Assembly: GCA_029560585.1 (NCBI GenBank)
Contig: JAKQKQ010000154.1
Span: 1 to 64,000 of the forward strand
Source: Verrucomicrobiota bacterium
GTDB taxonomy: Bacteria > Verrucomicrobiota > Verrucomicrobiia > JADLBR01
DNA length: 64,000 nucleotides
Direction: 5' to 3'
Part shown: one piece after another, positions 36,201 through 44,252 of the stretch
Layout: the number at the start of each line of letters is the position of its first letter
Numbering within the stretch: position 1 is the stretch's first letter
The notes under the pieces: generated by a model
Database searches by the model: none
What the model was told of the DNA's origin: nothing
What the model saw: the letters and a program-made list of their open reading frames with translations, nothing else
Position numbers and translations under genes: made by a program

Positions 36201-37520
36201 ATGAAGCGAACAGTATCGGTTGCCTCTTTAGTCGCGGTGACCGCCGTGGCGGTCTTGGGCGAACGCGTGTCGCGCGCATGTGAAAAGGGCGAACGTGAGA
36301 CAGGCGGCATCAGGGGGGACGACATGTCCCACGCGAGCCGCGGGGACTTGCGGGGGGAGCGACAGCGGCCTCTCCTCGGCGTGATCCGCTGGGACATGTA
36401 TACCGGCCACCCTTATACGACGCAGAAGCAAGAGTTCGGATTCCTCAAACCGGAGCAGTACCATTGGCGCGCACCGTTTTTCGTCCGCCGCACCGGCAAC
36501 CCCGAGGCACCGCTGGCGTTCAATCCCGCCTACTCGCAGGATGTCTACCAGCAGGCGATGGAGCAAGAGATCGAGTTTGCGGCGTCAGCCGGGATCGACT
36601 ACTGGGCGTTCGGTTACGAGGCGCACCCTGCACCCGGCGAGCGGCGATGCCTTCGCGACGCGCTGGACGCCTATCTGGCGAGCCCCCGGCGGGACCGACT
36701 TCATTTCTGCGTGATCGTCAACTGCCCGGCCGTCGCCAAGGTCGCATACTACGAACCGCCGCGCGTGCGACACACCGAGGAAGAGATCGCAAAAGCCTGG
36801 GCGGACAATTACCTCGCGGATATCGCCGCCCTTGCCAAACTACCCGCCTATCAACGCGTGCTTCGCGACCGGCCGCTGATCTACCTCTATCAGCCGGAAT
36901 TTCTCGGTGAGGGCGTCCGACGGACTCCCGCTCCCGGACCGCGCGTGGAACGCTGCCTGCGGGAGCTTCGGGGGCGGCTGATGCAAGCCCGCGTTGGAAA
37001 CCCATATGTCGCCGGCATGATCAACCCGCAATCGAAAGAATGGGAGTCGCTGTACGACAAGGGACTGCTCGATTGTGTGACGCTCTATCACCAACGCTAC
37101 GCGGGAACCAACTTGCGATACGGCACGTTGTGGGGCTTCATCAAGAGCAATACGCTCTTCGGCACTTTCAAACGACCGGACCTGAAGGTCATCCCGCCGA
37201 CCATGTCTGGGGCCAACGGCGTGCCCCGCTACAAGAAGGGCGGCGCGTTTCCCATGTGGGATTGGACAGAGCCCGCTCCCGGCGAACTGACGGCGCACCT
37301 CTTCGGCGCGTTCGACTACGTGGCGGCAAACCCGGCGAAATGCGAGGCCAATACGGTGATCATGTACGCCTGGAACGAACACTCCGAGGGCGGCTTCCTC
37401 TGCCCGACGATGGGCGATCCGCCCGATTACCATCCCGTGACGCGTCAGCTCGACGAGCTGGCCGTGACCCTCAAGACCTGGCTGCCCCCCGTGCTCCGCA
37501 CCCAGCCTCAAGCGCCGTAA
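36201..37520 (+). CDS. exported GH99/WbsX-like TIM-barrel protein
   Basis: 439 aa from the ATG at 36201, which opens a short export segment (MKRTVSVASLVAVTAVAVLGERVSRA). The body resembles the GH71/GH99/WbsX barrel group: GVIRWDMYTGHPYTTQ near the start, then EQEIEFAASAGIDYWAFGY, and MYAWNEHSEGGFLCPT near the end, where the A-W-N-E-x-x-E-G motif carries the usual catalytic or binding carboxylate. GH99 enzymes act on endo-alpha-mannans; WbsX proteins occur in polysaccharide loci without a settled activity. Export and its neighbour point to degradation rather than synthesis. Confidence 0.68.
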   Translation: MKRTVSVASLVAVTAVAVLGERVSRACEKGERETGGIRGDDMSHASRGDLRGERQRPLLGVIRWDMYTGHPYTTQKQEFGFLKPEQYHWRAPFFVRRTGNPEAPLAFNPAYSQDVYQQAMEQEIEFAASAGIDYWAFGYEAHPAPGERRCLRDALDAYLASPRRDRLHFCVIVNCPAVAKVAYYEPPRVRHTEEEIAKAWADNYLADIAALAKLPAYQRVLRDRPLIYLYQPEFLGEGVRRTPAPGPRVERCLRELRGRLMQARVGNPYVAGMINPQSKEWESLYDKGLLDCVTLYHQRYAGTNLRYGTLWGFIKSNTLFGTFKRPDLKVIPPTMSGANGVPRYKKGGAFPMWDWTEPAPGELTAHLFGAFDYVAANPAKCEANTVIMYAWNEHSEGGFLCPTMGDPPDYHPVTRQLDELAVTLKTWLPPVLRTQPQAP

Positions 37521-37773
37521 CGTGCGCTTTCGAAGCCCACTGAGTGTCATTTGTGGACGCGAGGGTCGCAGCGTGTCGGGAATAGAGAGTTGGTCGTGAC
37601 GCCCGGAATCAGAACGACTTGACCCGATCGCCGAGCCCCGGCAGACTGCGGTCATCATCACGGATCTGCGGAGGTCGACAGCCTTTCGTGGGCCAACATG
37701 GGACGTGGCCATGCGCGCCGCGTGCCGTTTTTGTCGGTAATGGCCAACGATTCGCGCACATGAGGAGAAAGAG

Positions 37774-39876
37774 ATGAAACGTTTCCTTAATGCAACGCCT
37801 CTAACTTTGCCGGTTTTTGGCAAGGCGTGCCGCTTGGTCGGGGCGCTTTCGCTGTGGTTCTGCGCCGCTGTGGCCTGGGCGGAGACGCCGCTCTTCAGTT
37901 TTCGTTCGGCGGAAGGCTACGAAGGCTACACCAGTTTCGATGTGCTGGATACCAATGTGACCTATCCCGTCACCCGGGCGATCTTCCTCGAAACGAGGCT
38001 CGAGAACTCGGTGACCAATCCGCCGGTGCAGATCAGTGACCTGGTCATCTCGTGCGCCATTCCTCTCGGCCTCGGGGTGTCGGTGGCGGACTTTGAAGAG
38101 CCATTCTATCAGCAATGGAATGCCTCGGCCACGAGCTTCGTGTTTCGCGCTGCGGTCCCCATGACCAATGAGACCTACTGGTGGCCGAACATCGATCTGA
38201 TCTGCAGCAACGCATGGGCGAAGCCCAAGATTCAGGTTCAGCGTGCGGCTTTCCCGACGCGCGTGCCCGCGGGGCAATCGGTGACCCAGGCATTCATCAT
38301 CACAGCAAACGTGGCGCCTGGTGCGCTGAGCGGGTATGGGTGGCTTTCGCTGCAGTTGGACGTTAACGATACCGAATCGTCCGGCGTCGCCGTCCAGTGG
38401 CTCACCAACATGTGGCCGTCCTCGAGCTTCTACGCCAGCGACGCGATGGGGTTGCCCTATTACTTTTCTCAGAATGCGCAGGCGCTGTCCGGTCTCTATA
38501 CCTTCACCAACATCCTGTGGCTCACCAACGCCAGCGCCTCCGACGTGAACTTCATGCCCGGGTTGCAGGTGGTCTACAGTCAGGAGCAGACGCCATGGAC
38601 CCCCCGCGGCCAGGGCACGGTCTGGGCGCACAGTTTCACCAACGGCATCGTGGTCCGCGCGTCCACCCCCGAACCGGTGGAATGGCAGGAGCAGCAAGAG
38701 AGAAATCGCAACTATTGGGAGCTGGCCCCCAAGTGGTGCCTGGTGAGCAATGACTTGCCGGGTTTTGAGAGGATCAACCTGATCCGCGGCACGACGGTGG
38801 GTTACGATGGCACCTCGGCGCACCGGGTCATGGTCGACGGGAGCGGATCCAATCTGGTCGGCGCTTCGATCACCACGCCGGACAACATGACTTATCCCAT
38901 GGAGGTGGAGTGGGGGACCGGCTGCTACTTCGAGGTGGCGACGCGCACCGCGAGTGACCTGTCGCGGTTCACGAATGGGATCTACACCATCCGGCTGTAC
39001 GACTTCACCAACGGCTTCCGGCAGACCTACTCCGTGCCGCTCATGGGCCAAGACGTGACGCAGGTCCCGCAGGCGCTGTCGCCCACGGGTCTGTCCATGA
39101 CGAACACGAAGCCGACATTGACCTGGGGTCCGATAACCGACTTCAATGCCAATGCGGGGGTGCTGACGATCCAGAATCATCAACTGGGCGATGACCTCAC
39201 CCAGATCTGGACCATCTTCCAGCCCATGACCAACTACACCGTCCCGCAGGATCTGTCTGCGGCGTGGGGGTACGAACTGTATTTCGGAGGCGCGCTCACG
39301 ACATCGGTCAATCATGCGGAGTGCATCTCGGCCCATGTCTCGGGTCGGGATGGACTGTTCAATACGGTCACCAACGGCAACCCGAACCTGGCATTTGCCC
39401 GCGGTGTCACCACGGTGCCCCGGGTCTTTGTGGGGCAGGATTTGGGGATGGGCCTCGTCGATTATGGATTTCTGCCCGGGTCAAGCTGCACATTCGGCGT
39501 GGACTTCGGTGACGGGAGCGCAACGAATGGGACATTGACGACGCATCGGTACGACGGTGCTGGCGAGTACGGGCTGCGTTTCGTGGTGCTGGACAACACC
39601 GGTGTCGCCGCCACGGGTCTCGTGACCGCCGCTGTGTACGAACTGCCCCGCATCCTGGGGGCGTGGCGGACAAACGTCGCGTCGTTCGCGATGAGCTTCC
39701 CGACGATCGATGCCGCATTTTATCGCGTCGCCTACAGCGATAATCTGGCCACCACGAACTGGGGTGGCACCGTCACCAACCTGTTCGGCGACGGCGCCAC
39801 GAATATCGTGCAAGATGCGCCCGGCGGCGGCGTTCCGCGCCGGTTCTACAGGGTGGAGTGCGATCTGAATCCCTGA
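37774..39876 (+). CDS. large secreted protein with PKD-like domain
   Basis: 700 aa. The ATG at 37774 is preceded by AGGAGAAAGAG. A signal peptide (LVGALSLWFCAAVAWA) is followed by a long beta-rich region with many Thr/Asn strands. Residues ~560-625 (PRVFVGQDLGMGLVDYGFLPGSSCTFGVDFGDGSATNGTLTTHRYDGAGEYGLRFVVLD) are a PKD-type immunoglobulin-like domain with the FGDG-to-HRY-x-x-x-GEY spacing. The C-terminus (FYRVAYSDNLATTNWGG ... RRFYRVE) resembles the C-terminal tail found in other secreted proteins here (17221-18501 and 44253-47678). No enzymatic motif. Probably a surface or secreted structural or binding protein. Confidence 0.72.
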   Translation: MKRFLNATPLTLPVFGKACRLVGALSLWFCAAVAWAETPLFSFRSAEGYEGYTSFDVLDTNVTYPVTRAIFLETRLENSVTNPPVQISDLVISCAIPLGLGVSVADFEEPFYQQWNASATSFVFRAAVPMTNETYWWPNIDLICSNAWAKPKIQVQRAAFPTRVPAGQSVTQAFIITANVAPGALSGYGWLSLQLDVNDTESSGVAVQWLTNMWPSSSFYASDAMGLPYYFSQNAQALSGLYTFTNILWLTNASASDVNFMPGLQVVYSQEQTPWTPRGQGTVWAHSFTNGIVVRASTPEPVEWQEQQERNRNYWELAPKWCLVSNDLPGFERINLIRGTTVGYDGTSAHRVMVDGSGSNLVGASITTPDNMTYPMEVEWGTGCYFEVATRTASDLSRFTNGIYTIRLYDFTNGFRQTYSVPLMGQDVTQVPQALSPTGLSMTNTKPTLTWGPITDFNANAGVLTIQNHQLGDDLTQIWTIFQPMTNYTVPQDLSAAWGYELYFGGALTTSVNHAECISAHVSGRDGLFNTVTNGNPNLAFARGVTTVPRVFVGQDLGMGLVDYGFLPGSSCTFGVDFGDGSATNGTLTTHRYDGAGEYGLRFVVLDNTGVAATGLVTAAVYELPRILGAWRTNVASFAMSFPTIDAAFYRVAYSDNLATTNWGGTVTNLFGDGATNIVQDAPGGGVPRRFYRVECDLNP

Positions 39877-40266
39877 GGATCGCCGTCCTGACCGTTCGCG
39901 CGCCCGGCCCCCGATCGAAAAACCTGGCACATGGCGCACCGTCCCCGGCCTGAAGGACGCTACTGCACGCAGTAGATGCAGCCGTCGGAACCCTGAACGA
40001 TGATCGAGACGCTCCCCGTGCCGCCCACGTCGGCTATGGCGGGCGCACCGATTTCGCTGGGAAACTGGATTTGCCGTTGCCGTTGCCGGGGACCACGAGC
40101 GCGGTGTTCCCCGGCCCGGCCTTGACCTCCAGGAGAGTATCAATGGCGCCGACGAATCGCTTCCACGCGATCTTCGGTTGCGTGATGTGGACCATGAGGC
40201 CATGCGTGGCCCAATCCCGCCGGATATGGCAACGTTGCGCGCGGCTCTTTCAACGGACACCTCTCG
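39877..40266. other. intergenic region with a decayed gene end
   Basis: Apart from the propeller fragment at 39960-40220 nothing is recognised. Confidence 0.5.
39960..40220 (-). pseudogene. frameshifted C-terminal fragment of an FG-GAP/propeller-type protein
   Basis: On the minus strand, one frame gives HGLMVHITQPKIAWKRFVGA followed by IDTLLEVKAGPGNTALVVPG. A shift of one base near 40072 leads into a second frame reading IQFPSEIGAPAIADVGGTGS, then VSIIVQGSDGCIYCVQ and a TAG stop at 39960. GAPAIADVxGxGxxxIIVxGxDGxIYxV is the hallmark of FG-GAP/VCBS or PQQ-like blades at a protein's end. The two frames together look like one broken gene. Confidence 0.6.
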
Positions 40267-41238
40267 TCACTCTGGTCGCGATTCCAGTCTGACGCCACTG
40301 AGCGGATGCCGGATGACGGTGTTCCAAGCCACCTCTTGCAGCAGGAGGTTCAGCTTCTCCCTCTCGGTCGCATCACGGATGGTTGCCAGGTCCTTGGGCA
40401 CCGGCAGCCCCACGGGGCTGCGGCGATAGATCACCGAAAAATGGCAGTAGCCCGCCAGCACCTGCAAGGGCGCCTTGGGATGGCCCCAGCAATCGCGGAA
40501 CAGATCCCACTGCGCCTTCAGCCCCGGCGCCTGTCCCGCGACGATTTTCTCCCGGAGCGCGATCGAGGCCTGACCGACCGGCACGATGAGCACCGCGTCC
40601 TTGCCCAGCCGCCTGTTCAGATCGCGGACGAATTCTTCCATGTCGCGGCAATACAGCGCATTCTGTTTGCGCAGTTCCGCGATGTCCGTGGCGTCGTGGT
40701 CCACCTTCTTTTTGGTCTGCAGCGGATAGACCGGCACGTATTCGTCGTTTGGCAGCCAGAATTCCTGCACCGTGATCCGGATGTCCGGGTTGTGCTCGAG
40801 GCCCAGCCTGACGAAATTCTCGATTCCCTCATCGGGCAGCCAGATTGGCGACAGGGTCAGCGCGTCCACCCTCCCTGCGCGGAGGGCGGCCCTGGCCTCA
40901 TTCTTTTCCTCAGAAACGTCCCAATGCTGGATGACGCGCGAGCCGCCGATTCGCGACAGGCCGACGGATTCGTGGCCCGAGATACCCGCGGCTTTGGCCA
41001 TCTCATCCAACAGGCGATAGACGAAAACGTGGAAACTATGTGCGCACGTAAACACCCGCTGGCCCCGGGCCACGAATCCGCCAACGACGCCGTCGTTCGC
41101 CAAAGGCTGGGCCGCCAGTGCGGGCGTCTCGTTGGCGTTCGCCGAGGTCCTTGGATTGTTGTCTGCGGCGAGAAGACTGTGACCGGCCAGCGTGGCGGCG
41201 AGGGCGGCCATTCGCACCATGGGCAAGCGCGCGCTCAT
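40267..41238 (-). CDS. exported SGNH/GDSL-like (DUF4886-type) hydrolase
   Basis: 323 aa with a signal-like N-terminus (MVRMAALAATLAGHSLLA). The segment RVFTCAHSFHVFVYRLLDEMAKAAGI parallels the N-terminal block of SGNH-like DUF4886 proteins, in which the first strand ends in N-S-[FY], so Ser68 is the candidate nucleophile. The C-terminal block DCWGHPKAPLQVLAGYCHFSVIYRRSPVGLP carries the expected Asp/His region before the last helix. The Gly-Asn usually seen before the serine is changed to Ala-His, so activity is uncertain. Such proteins often deacetylate glycans. Confidence 0.65.
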   Translation of the reverse strand: MSARLPMVRMAALAATLAGHSLLAADNNPRTSANANETPALAAQPLANDGVVGGFVARGQRVFTCAHSFHVFVYRLLDEMAKAAGISGHESVGLSRIGGSRVIQHWDVSEEKNEARAALRAGRVDALTLSPIWLPDEGIENFVRLGLEHNPDIRITVQEFWLPNDEYVPVYPLQTKKKVDHDATDIAELRKQNALYCRDMEEFVRDLNRRLGKDAVLIVPVGQASIALREKIVAGQAPGLKAQWDLFRDCWGHPKAPLQVLAGYCHFSVIYRRSPVGLPVPKDLATIRDATEREKLNLLLQEVAWNTVIRHPLSGVRLESRPE

Positions 41239-41569
41239 GAGCGGAGTGAATCAGGTGTCTGGCGGAATACCAGACCTGGGCATCGTGCCGTCTGCGCCGG
41301 CCGTCTTGCTTCGGCCGACGGCCGGCCCAACGTGGGTCTGAGGGTCGAGCACTTCGATGTTGATCCGGGCTGGGAGACGCGATGTTATAAACGGTTTCAA
41401 CGCCGAGAAACGGGCCTGCTGACCATTCCAGAATCACTTCATATCGCCGGAAGCAGCTTGGGCGCGGCCGGGCGAAGGCTGCGGTCCTCCGCCGCTTTTC
41501 GAAGGGTCCCTCCCGAGCCCAAGCCGACGGTGTGACGGGCGAGTTTTTTCAACGGTCTGTCAGGTGATG
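41239..41569. other. intergenic region with one strong hairpin
   Basis: 331 bp between two minus-strand genes. Besides the hairpin at 41296-41326 nothing is recognised. Confidence 0.5.
41296..41326. repeat. perfect 10-bp-arm hairpin
   Basis: GCCGGCCGTC, an 11-base loop, then GACGGCCGGC. There is no following T run on either strand, so it is more likely a repeat or structural element than an intrinsic terminator of the cpaE-like gene, which ends about 240 bases away. Confidence 0.6.
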
Positions 41570-43009
41570 CTACGCCGCTTCCTCGTCCGGGCCCAGTCCG
41601 AGGACCCGTTTCCACCAAGGGATGGCGGACGACGAATGTTGAGCGCCGAGGAGGCGTTCGGCGAGGGCGCGCACGGCCTTGGACAGCGGCTTGTTGGGGG
41701 CGGTCATGACGAAGGGGACGCCCTTGTTCACGGACTCGATGGCCATGGCGGGATCGAAGGGCAGCACGCAGGCGATCGGGGTGTTGAGGATGCGCTCTGC
41801 GTCGGCCAACTGGATGAGGGGCTGCTCGCTCTCGCTGACAAGGACGGTGAGGATGTGGGCGGGGTCCGCCCCGTCCTGGGTCAATTCTTCGATGAATGCG
41901 GCACCCTGCTGGAGGCGTATGAGGTCGAATCCGATGATGACCACGACCGCGTCGGTCATGTCGAGCATGGAGCGTACGGAGCCGGTGAGGCCGGGCGGGG
42001 TGTCGACGATGGTGAACTCGTGCTGCTCGCGGGTGAAATTCAGGAGCCGCTGGATGAAATGCGGCGTTAGGGAATCGTTCTGGAGCGTGCCGGAGCGGGG
42101 CGCCGGGATGACGTTGACCCCCGTGGCGTGTCGGACCAGGACGCTGCCGATCATCTCCCGCTCGATGTCCCCGGCGGCCAGGGCGAGGTCGCCGACGCTG
42201 TAGTGGGGGCGGATGTCCAGCAGGGAGGCGATGTCGCCGCCGTCGCTGTTGAGGTCCACGAGGCAGACGGATTGGTCGCGCGTTGCCAGGGAGACGGCGA
42301 GGTTGCAGGCCAGCAGGCTACGGCCACAGCCGCCCCTCGGGCCCGCGCAGACCACGACCTTGCGCTGACTGACAACGACCGCCGGCGCCGGAGCCGCTAC
42401 CGATTTTGACGCGATATGTGACCGCAGGGTGTGCTGGTGGTCGATCACGTGGTTGATTTGTTCGAGAAGGCTGTCCAGAGGAGCGGGGTACGCGACGAAG
42501 CCCGCGACCCCCGCGTGCAGGAGGTCTCTCCAGTGGGTGTCCACCCGGATCCATCCGGTCGTCATCAGGATCACCGCGACCTCGGGCATCTCGTTGGAAA
42601 TGGTTTCGGCGACCTTGAGGCAATCCACCACCTGCACGGTGTCCTTGAGCAAGACCACGTCGGGCTTGTGCCGACGCGTCAGGTTCAGGCATTCCGCGCC
42701 GTCCCGCGCGACCCCCACGAGGTCCATCGCGAGGCGTTGCGAAAGCGCCATGTGGAGACTCGCCGATTCATTCCTGTCTTCATCGACGATCAGGATTCGC
42801 ACCGCATCGCGCGCGGTGCCCACCGCCGAACCGTTCCCGCTCACTGAACGGGTTTCGGTATGCCTATTCGGCGTCGGCGGGGGCACCGCGGCCGTGCGCA
42901 CCTCCCCAGGCGGGCAAACCGGGCCATGGCCATTCAATCGTTCGGAAAGATCTGGGATCTCGGCCGTCTCCACCCGTGACGGCACCTCGACATTTCGCGT
43001 TCCGAGCAT
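41570..43009 (-). CDS. cpaE: CpaE-like protein: pseudo-receiver plus MinD/ParA-type ATPase
   Basis: 479 aa with AAGGGGG before the ATG at 43009. Residues ~70-190 form a receiver-like fold (RILIVDEDRNESASLHMALSQRLAMDLVGVARDG). The usual phospho-acceptor position reads Lys122-Asp123 (VVLLKD), so phosphorylation is doubtful, as in other CpaE proteins. Residues ~215-470 are a MinD/ParA-type ATPase with loop GPRGGCGRSL (223-232), VDLNSDGG and a late FTIVDTPPG. CpaE places type IVc (Tad/Flp) pilus machinery at the pole. No other tad/cpa gene is in the window, so this copy is an orphan. AT-rich DNA upstream suggests its own promoter. Confidence 0.82.
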   Translation of the reverse strand: MLGTRNVEVPSRVETAEIPDLSERLNGHGPVCPPGEVRTAAVPPPTPNRHTETRSVSGNGSAVGTARDAVRILIVDEDRNESASLHMALSQRLAMDLVGVARDGAECLNLTRRHKPDVVLLKDTVQVVDCLKVAETISNEMPEVAVILMTTGWIRVDTHWRDLLHAGVAGFVAYPAPLDSLLEQINHVIDHQHTLRSHIASKSVAAPAPAVVVSQRKVVVCAGPRGGCGRSLLACNLAVSLATRDQSVCLVDLNSDGGDIASLLDIRPHYSVGDLALAAGDIEREMIGSVLVRHATGVNVIPAPRSGTLQNDSLTPHFIQRLLNFTREQHEFTIVDTPPGLTGSVRSMLDMTDAVVVIIGFDLIRLQQGAAFIEELTQDGADPAHILTVLVSESEQPLIQLADAERILNTPIACVLPFDPAMAIESVNKGVPFVMTAPNKPLSKAVRALAERLLGAQHSSSAIPWWKRVLGLGPDEEAA

Positions 43010-43579
43010 GATGGCCCCCTTGCATTGAAAAAGTTAACGTCTCCCCGGTCGCACGGTCATTTCACGCATATGGAACGTTTCAATTCGCTGAAACAAAGAC
43101 TGCCCATGAACGCGCTGTTGTCAATTAAAATTGGCGAGGATGCATACTAAAAGAACAGTATTAAAACTGCTTTTTGATAGGACAGGGAGTCCAGTAGTTT
43201 AGTTTCAGGGGGCTGCCTTGGGGTCGGAACACAGGATGTGACTAGATGGCAGCATGTTGCGTTGTCGATGACGCTGGTGCTGGGAGATCCGGGCCATGAA
43301 AATGACTTCTGGGCGAAGGAAAGGAGGGTTCAGGGTGCCCTTCCCCAAGGGGCGCCTTTGGCTCAATCGCCGCGCGGGCGCCCAGCTCGAATTCATTGGC
43401 GAGGACGAGATCGCCCACAGCCTTTAGGCTGAATCGGGCACGAAACTGGCTGAAGCCTGGACTCCAACGGCTTCGGTCGAGCGAACCCAAAGCCCTGGAT
43501 GATGGCATCGGCCGGTATATCTGATGTTGAATCTGCCGTGTCTGGAGCGGATGCTCGAGAGATCCGACAAAGGAGCCCC
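43010..43579. other. 570-bp intergenic region, AT-rich near the cpaE-like gene
   Basis: The first ~190 bases are the most AT-rich of the window and probably hold the cpaE-like promoter. On the minus strand TTGACA occurs at 43124-43119, but the -10 region 17 bases on is poor (AGTCTT). A small palindrome CAGTATTAAAACTG lies near 43158. The rest (43200-43579) contains repeat-like patches related to 1278-1325 and to 61110-61160 but no gene. Confidence 0.45.
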
Positions 43580-44250
43580 ATGAGACCGCACGGAAGCTTG
43601 GCGATATTGCTGCCCTGGGTCCTGGTGACGAGTGTGCTGATCGACCGCGTGGTCGCGGGCCGGGGGCATGACCCCGAAAGGCGCCTATTGGATGCATTAC
43701 GGCCGCAAGCCGGGGGAGACGAAGGGCGAGTGGTATGTCGCCGACTGCGCGAGCATCGCGATGGGCGTGCTGGCGACGGCGGTGCGTTGCGAGAATCCGG
43801 CCGATCGCCGGCGATACTTGGATTCGGTGACGGCGTACGCGAAGCTCGTCATGGACAACTACGTTCGGCCGAGCGGCGGGATCACCGATGGGCTCTGGAG
43901 CAAGTTCGATGGCGAATGGTGGTGCTCGTCGGGCATCTTCGGCTCGCTCGCGTTCCTGCTCTACGTGGAGACGGGCAACGAGGAGTACCTGAAGGTTGGC
44001 CTGGGCGCAGTGGATTGGCTCTACCGAATGGACTTCCGGAAGGCCGAGCACATCGGCTTCAAGGAGGCGGCCCCGGCGGTGGTGATGTATGTCTTCGAGG
44101 CATTCTCGGCCGGCATGGCGCACATCGATCTGTGCAGTCCGCTGGGCGAGGCGAGCGTGGCACACATCCGCGCGGCGCTGGAGTGGATGGGCGATAACCA
44201 GCGCGGCCGCGGCGCGAACTGCCCCTGGGACTACGAAAAGCAGTGGGACC
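43580..44250 (+). pseudogene. frameshifted and truncated six-hairpin glycosidase-like gene
   Basis: The ATG at 43580, behind AAAGGAG, opens a signal peptide (LAILLPWVLVTSVLIDRVVAG). Around 43664-43680 the frame must shift by one to continue as PKGAYWMHYGRKPGETKGEW, YVADCASIAMGVLATAVRC, AYAKLVMDNYVRPSGGITDG and so on, helical repeats resembling an (alpha/alpha)6 barrel. The similarity stops at CPWDYEKQWD near 44250, where the convergent gene ends. So it carries both a frameshift and a 3' loss. Enzyme family is not determined. A sequencing error could explain the frameshift but not the truncation. Confidence 0.65.
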
Positions 44251-44252
44251 GA

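Noticed and set aside
41296-41326. Intrinsic terminator for the cpaE-like gene
   Set aside because: A strong hairpin but no T run follows on either strand and it lies about 240 bases beyond the stop codon.
41570-43009. Chromosome-partition ParA
   Set aside because: An N-terminal receiver-like domain and the RGG-type P-loop fit CpaE better, and no parB or parS site is seen.
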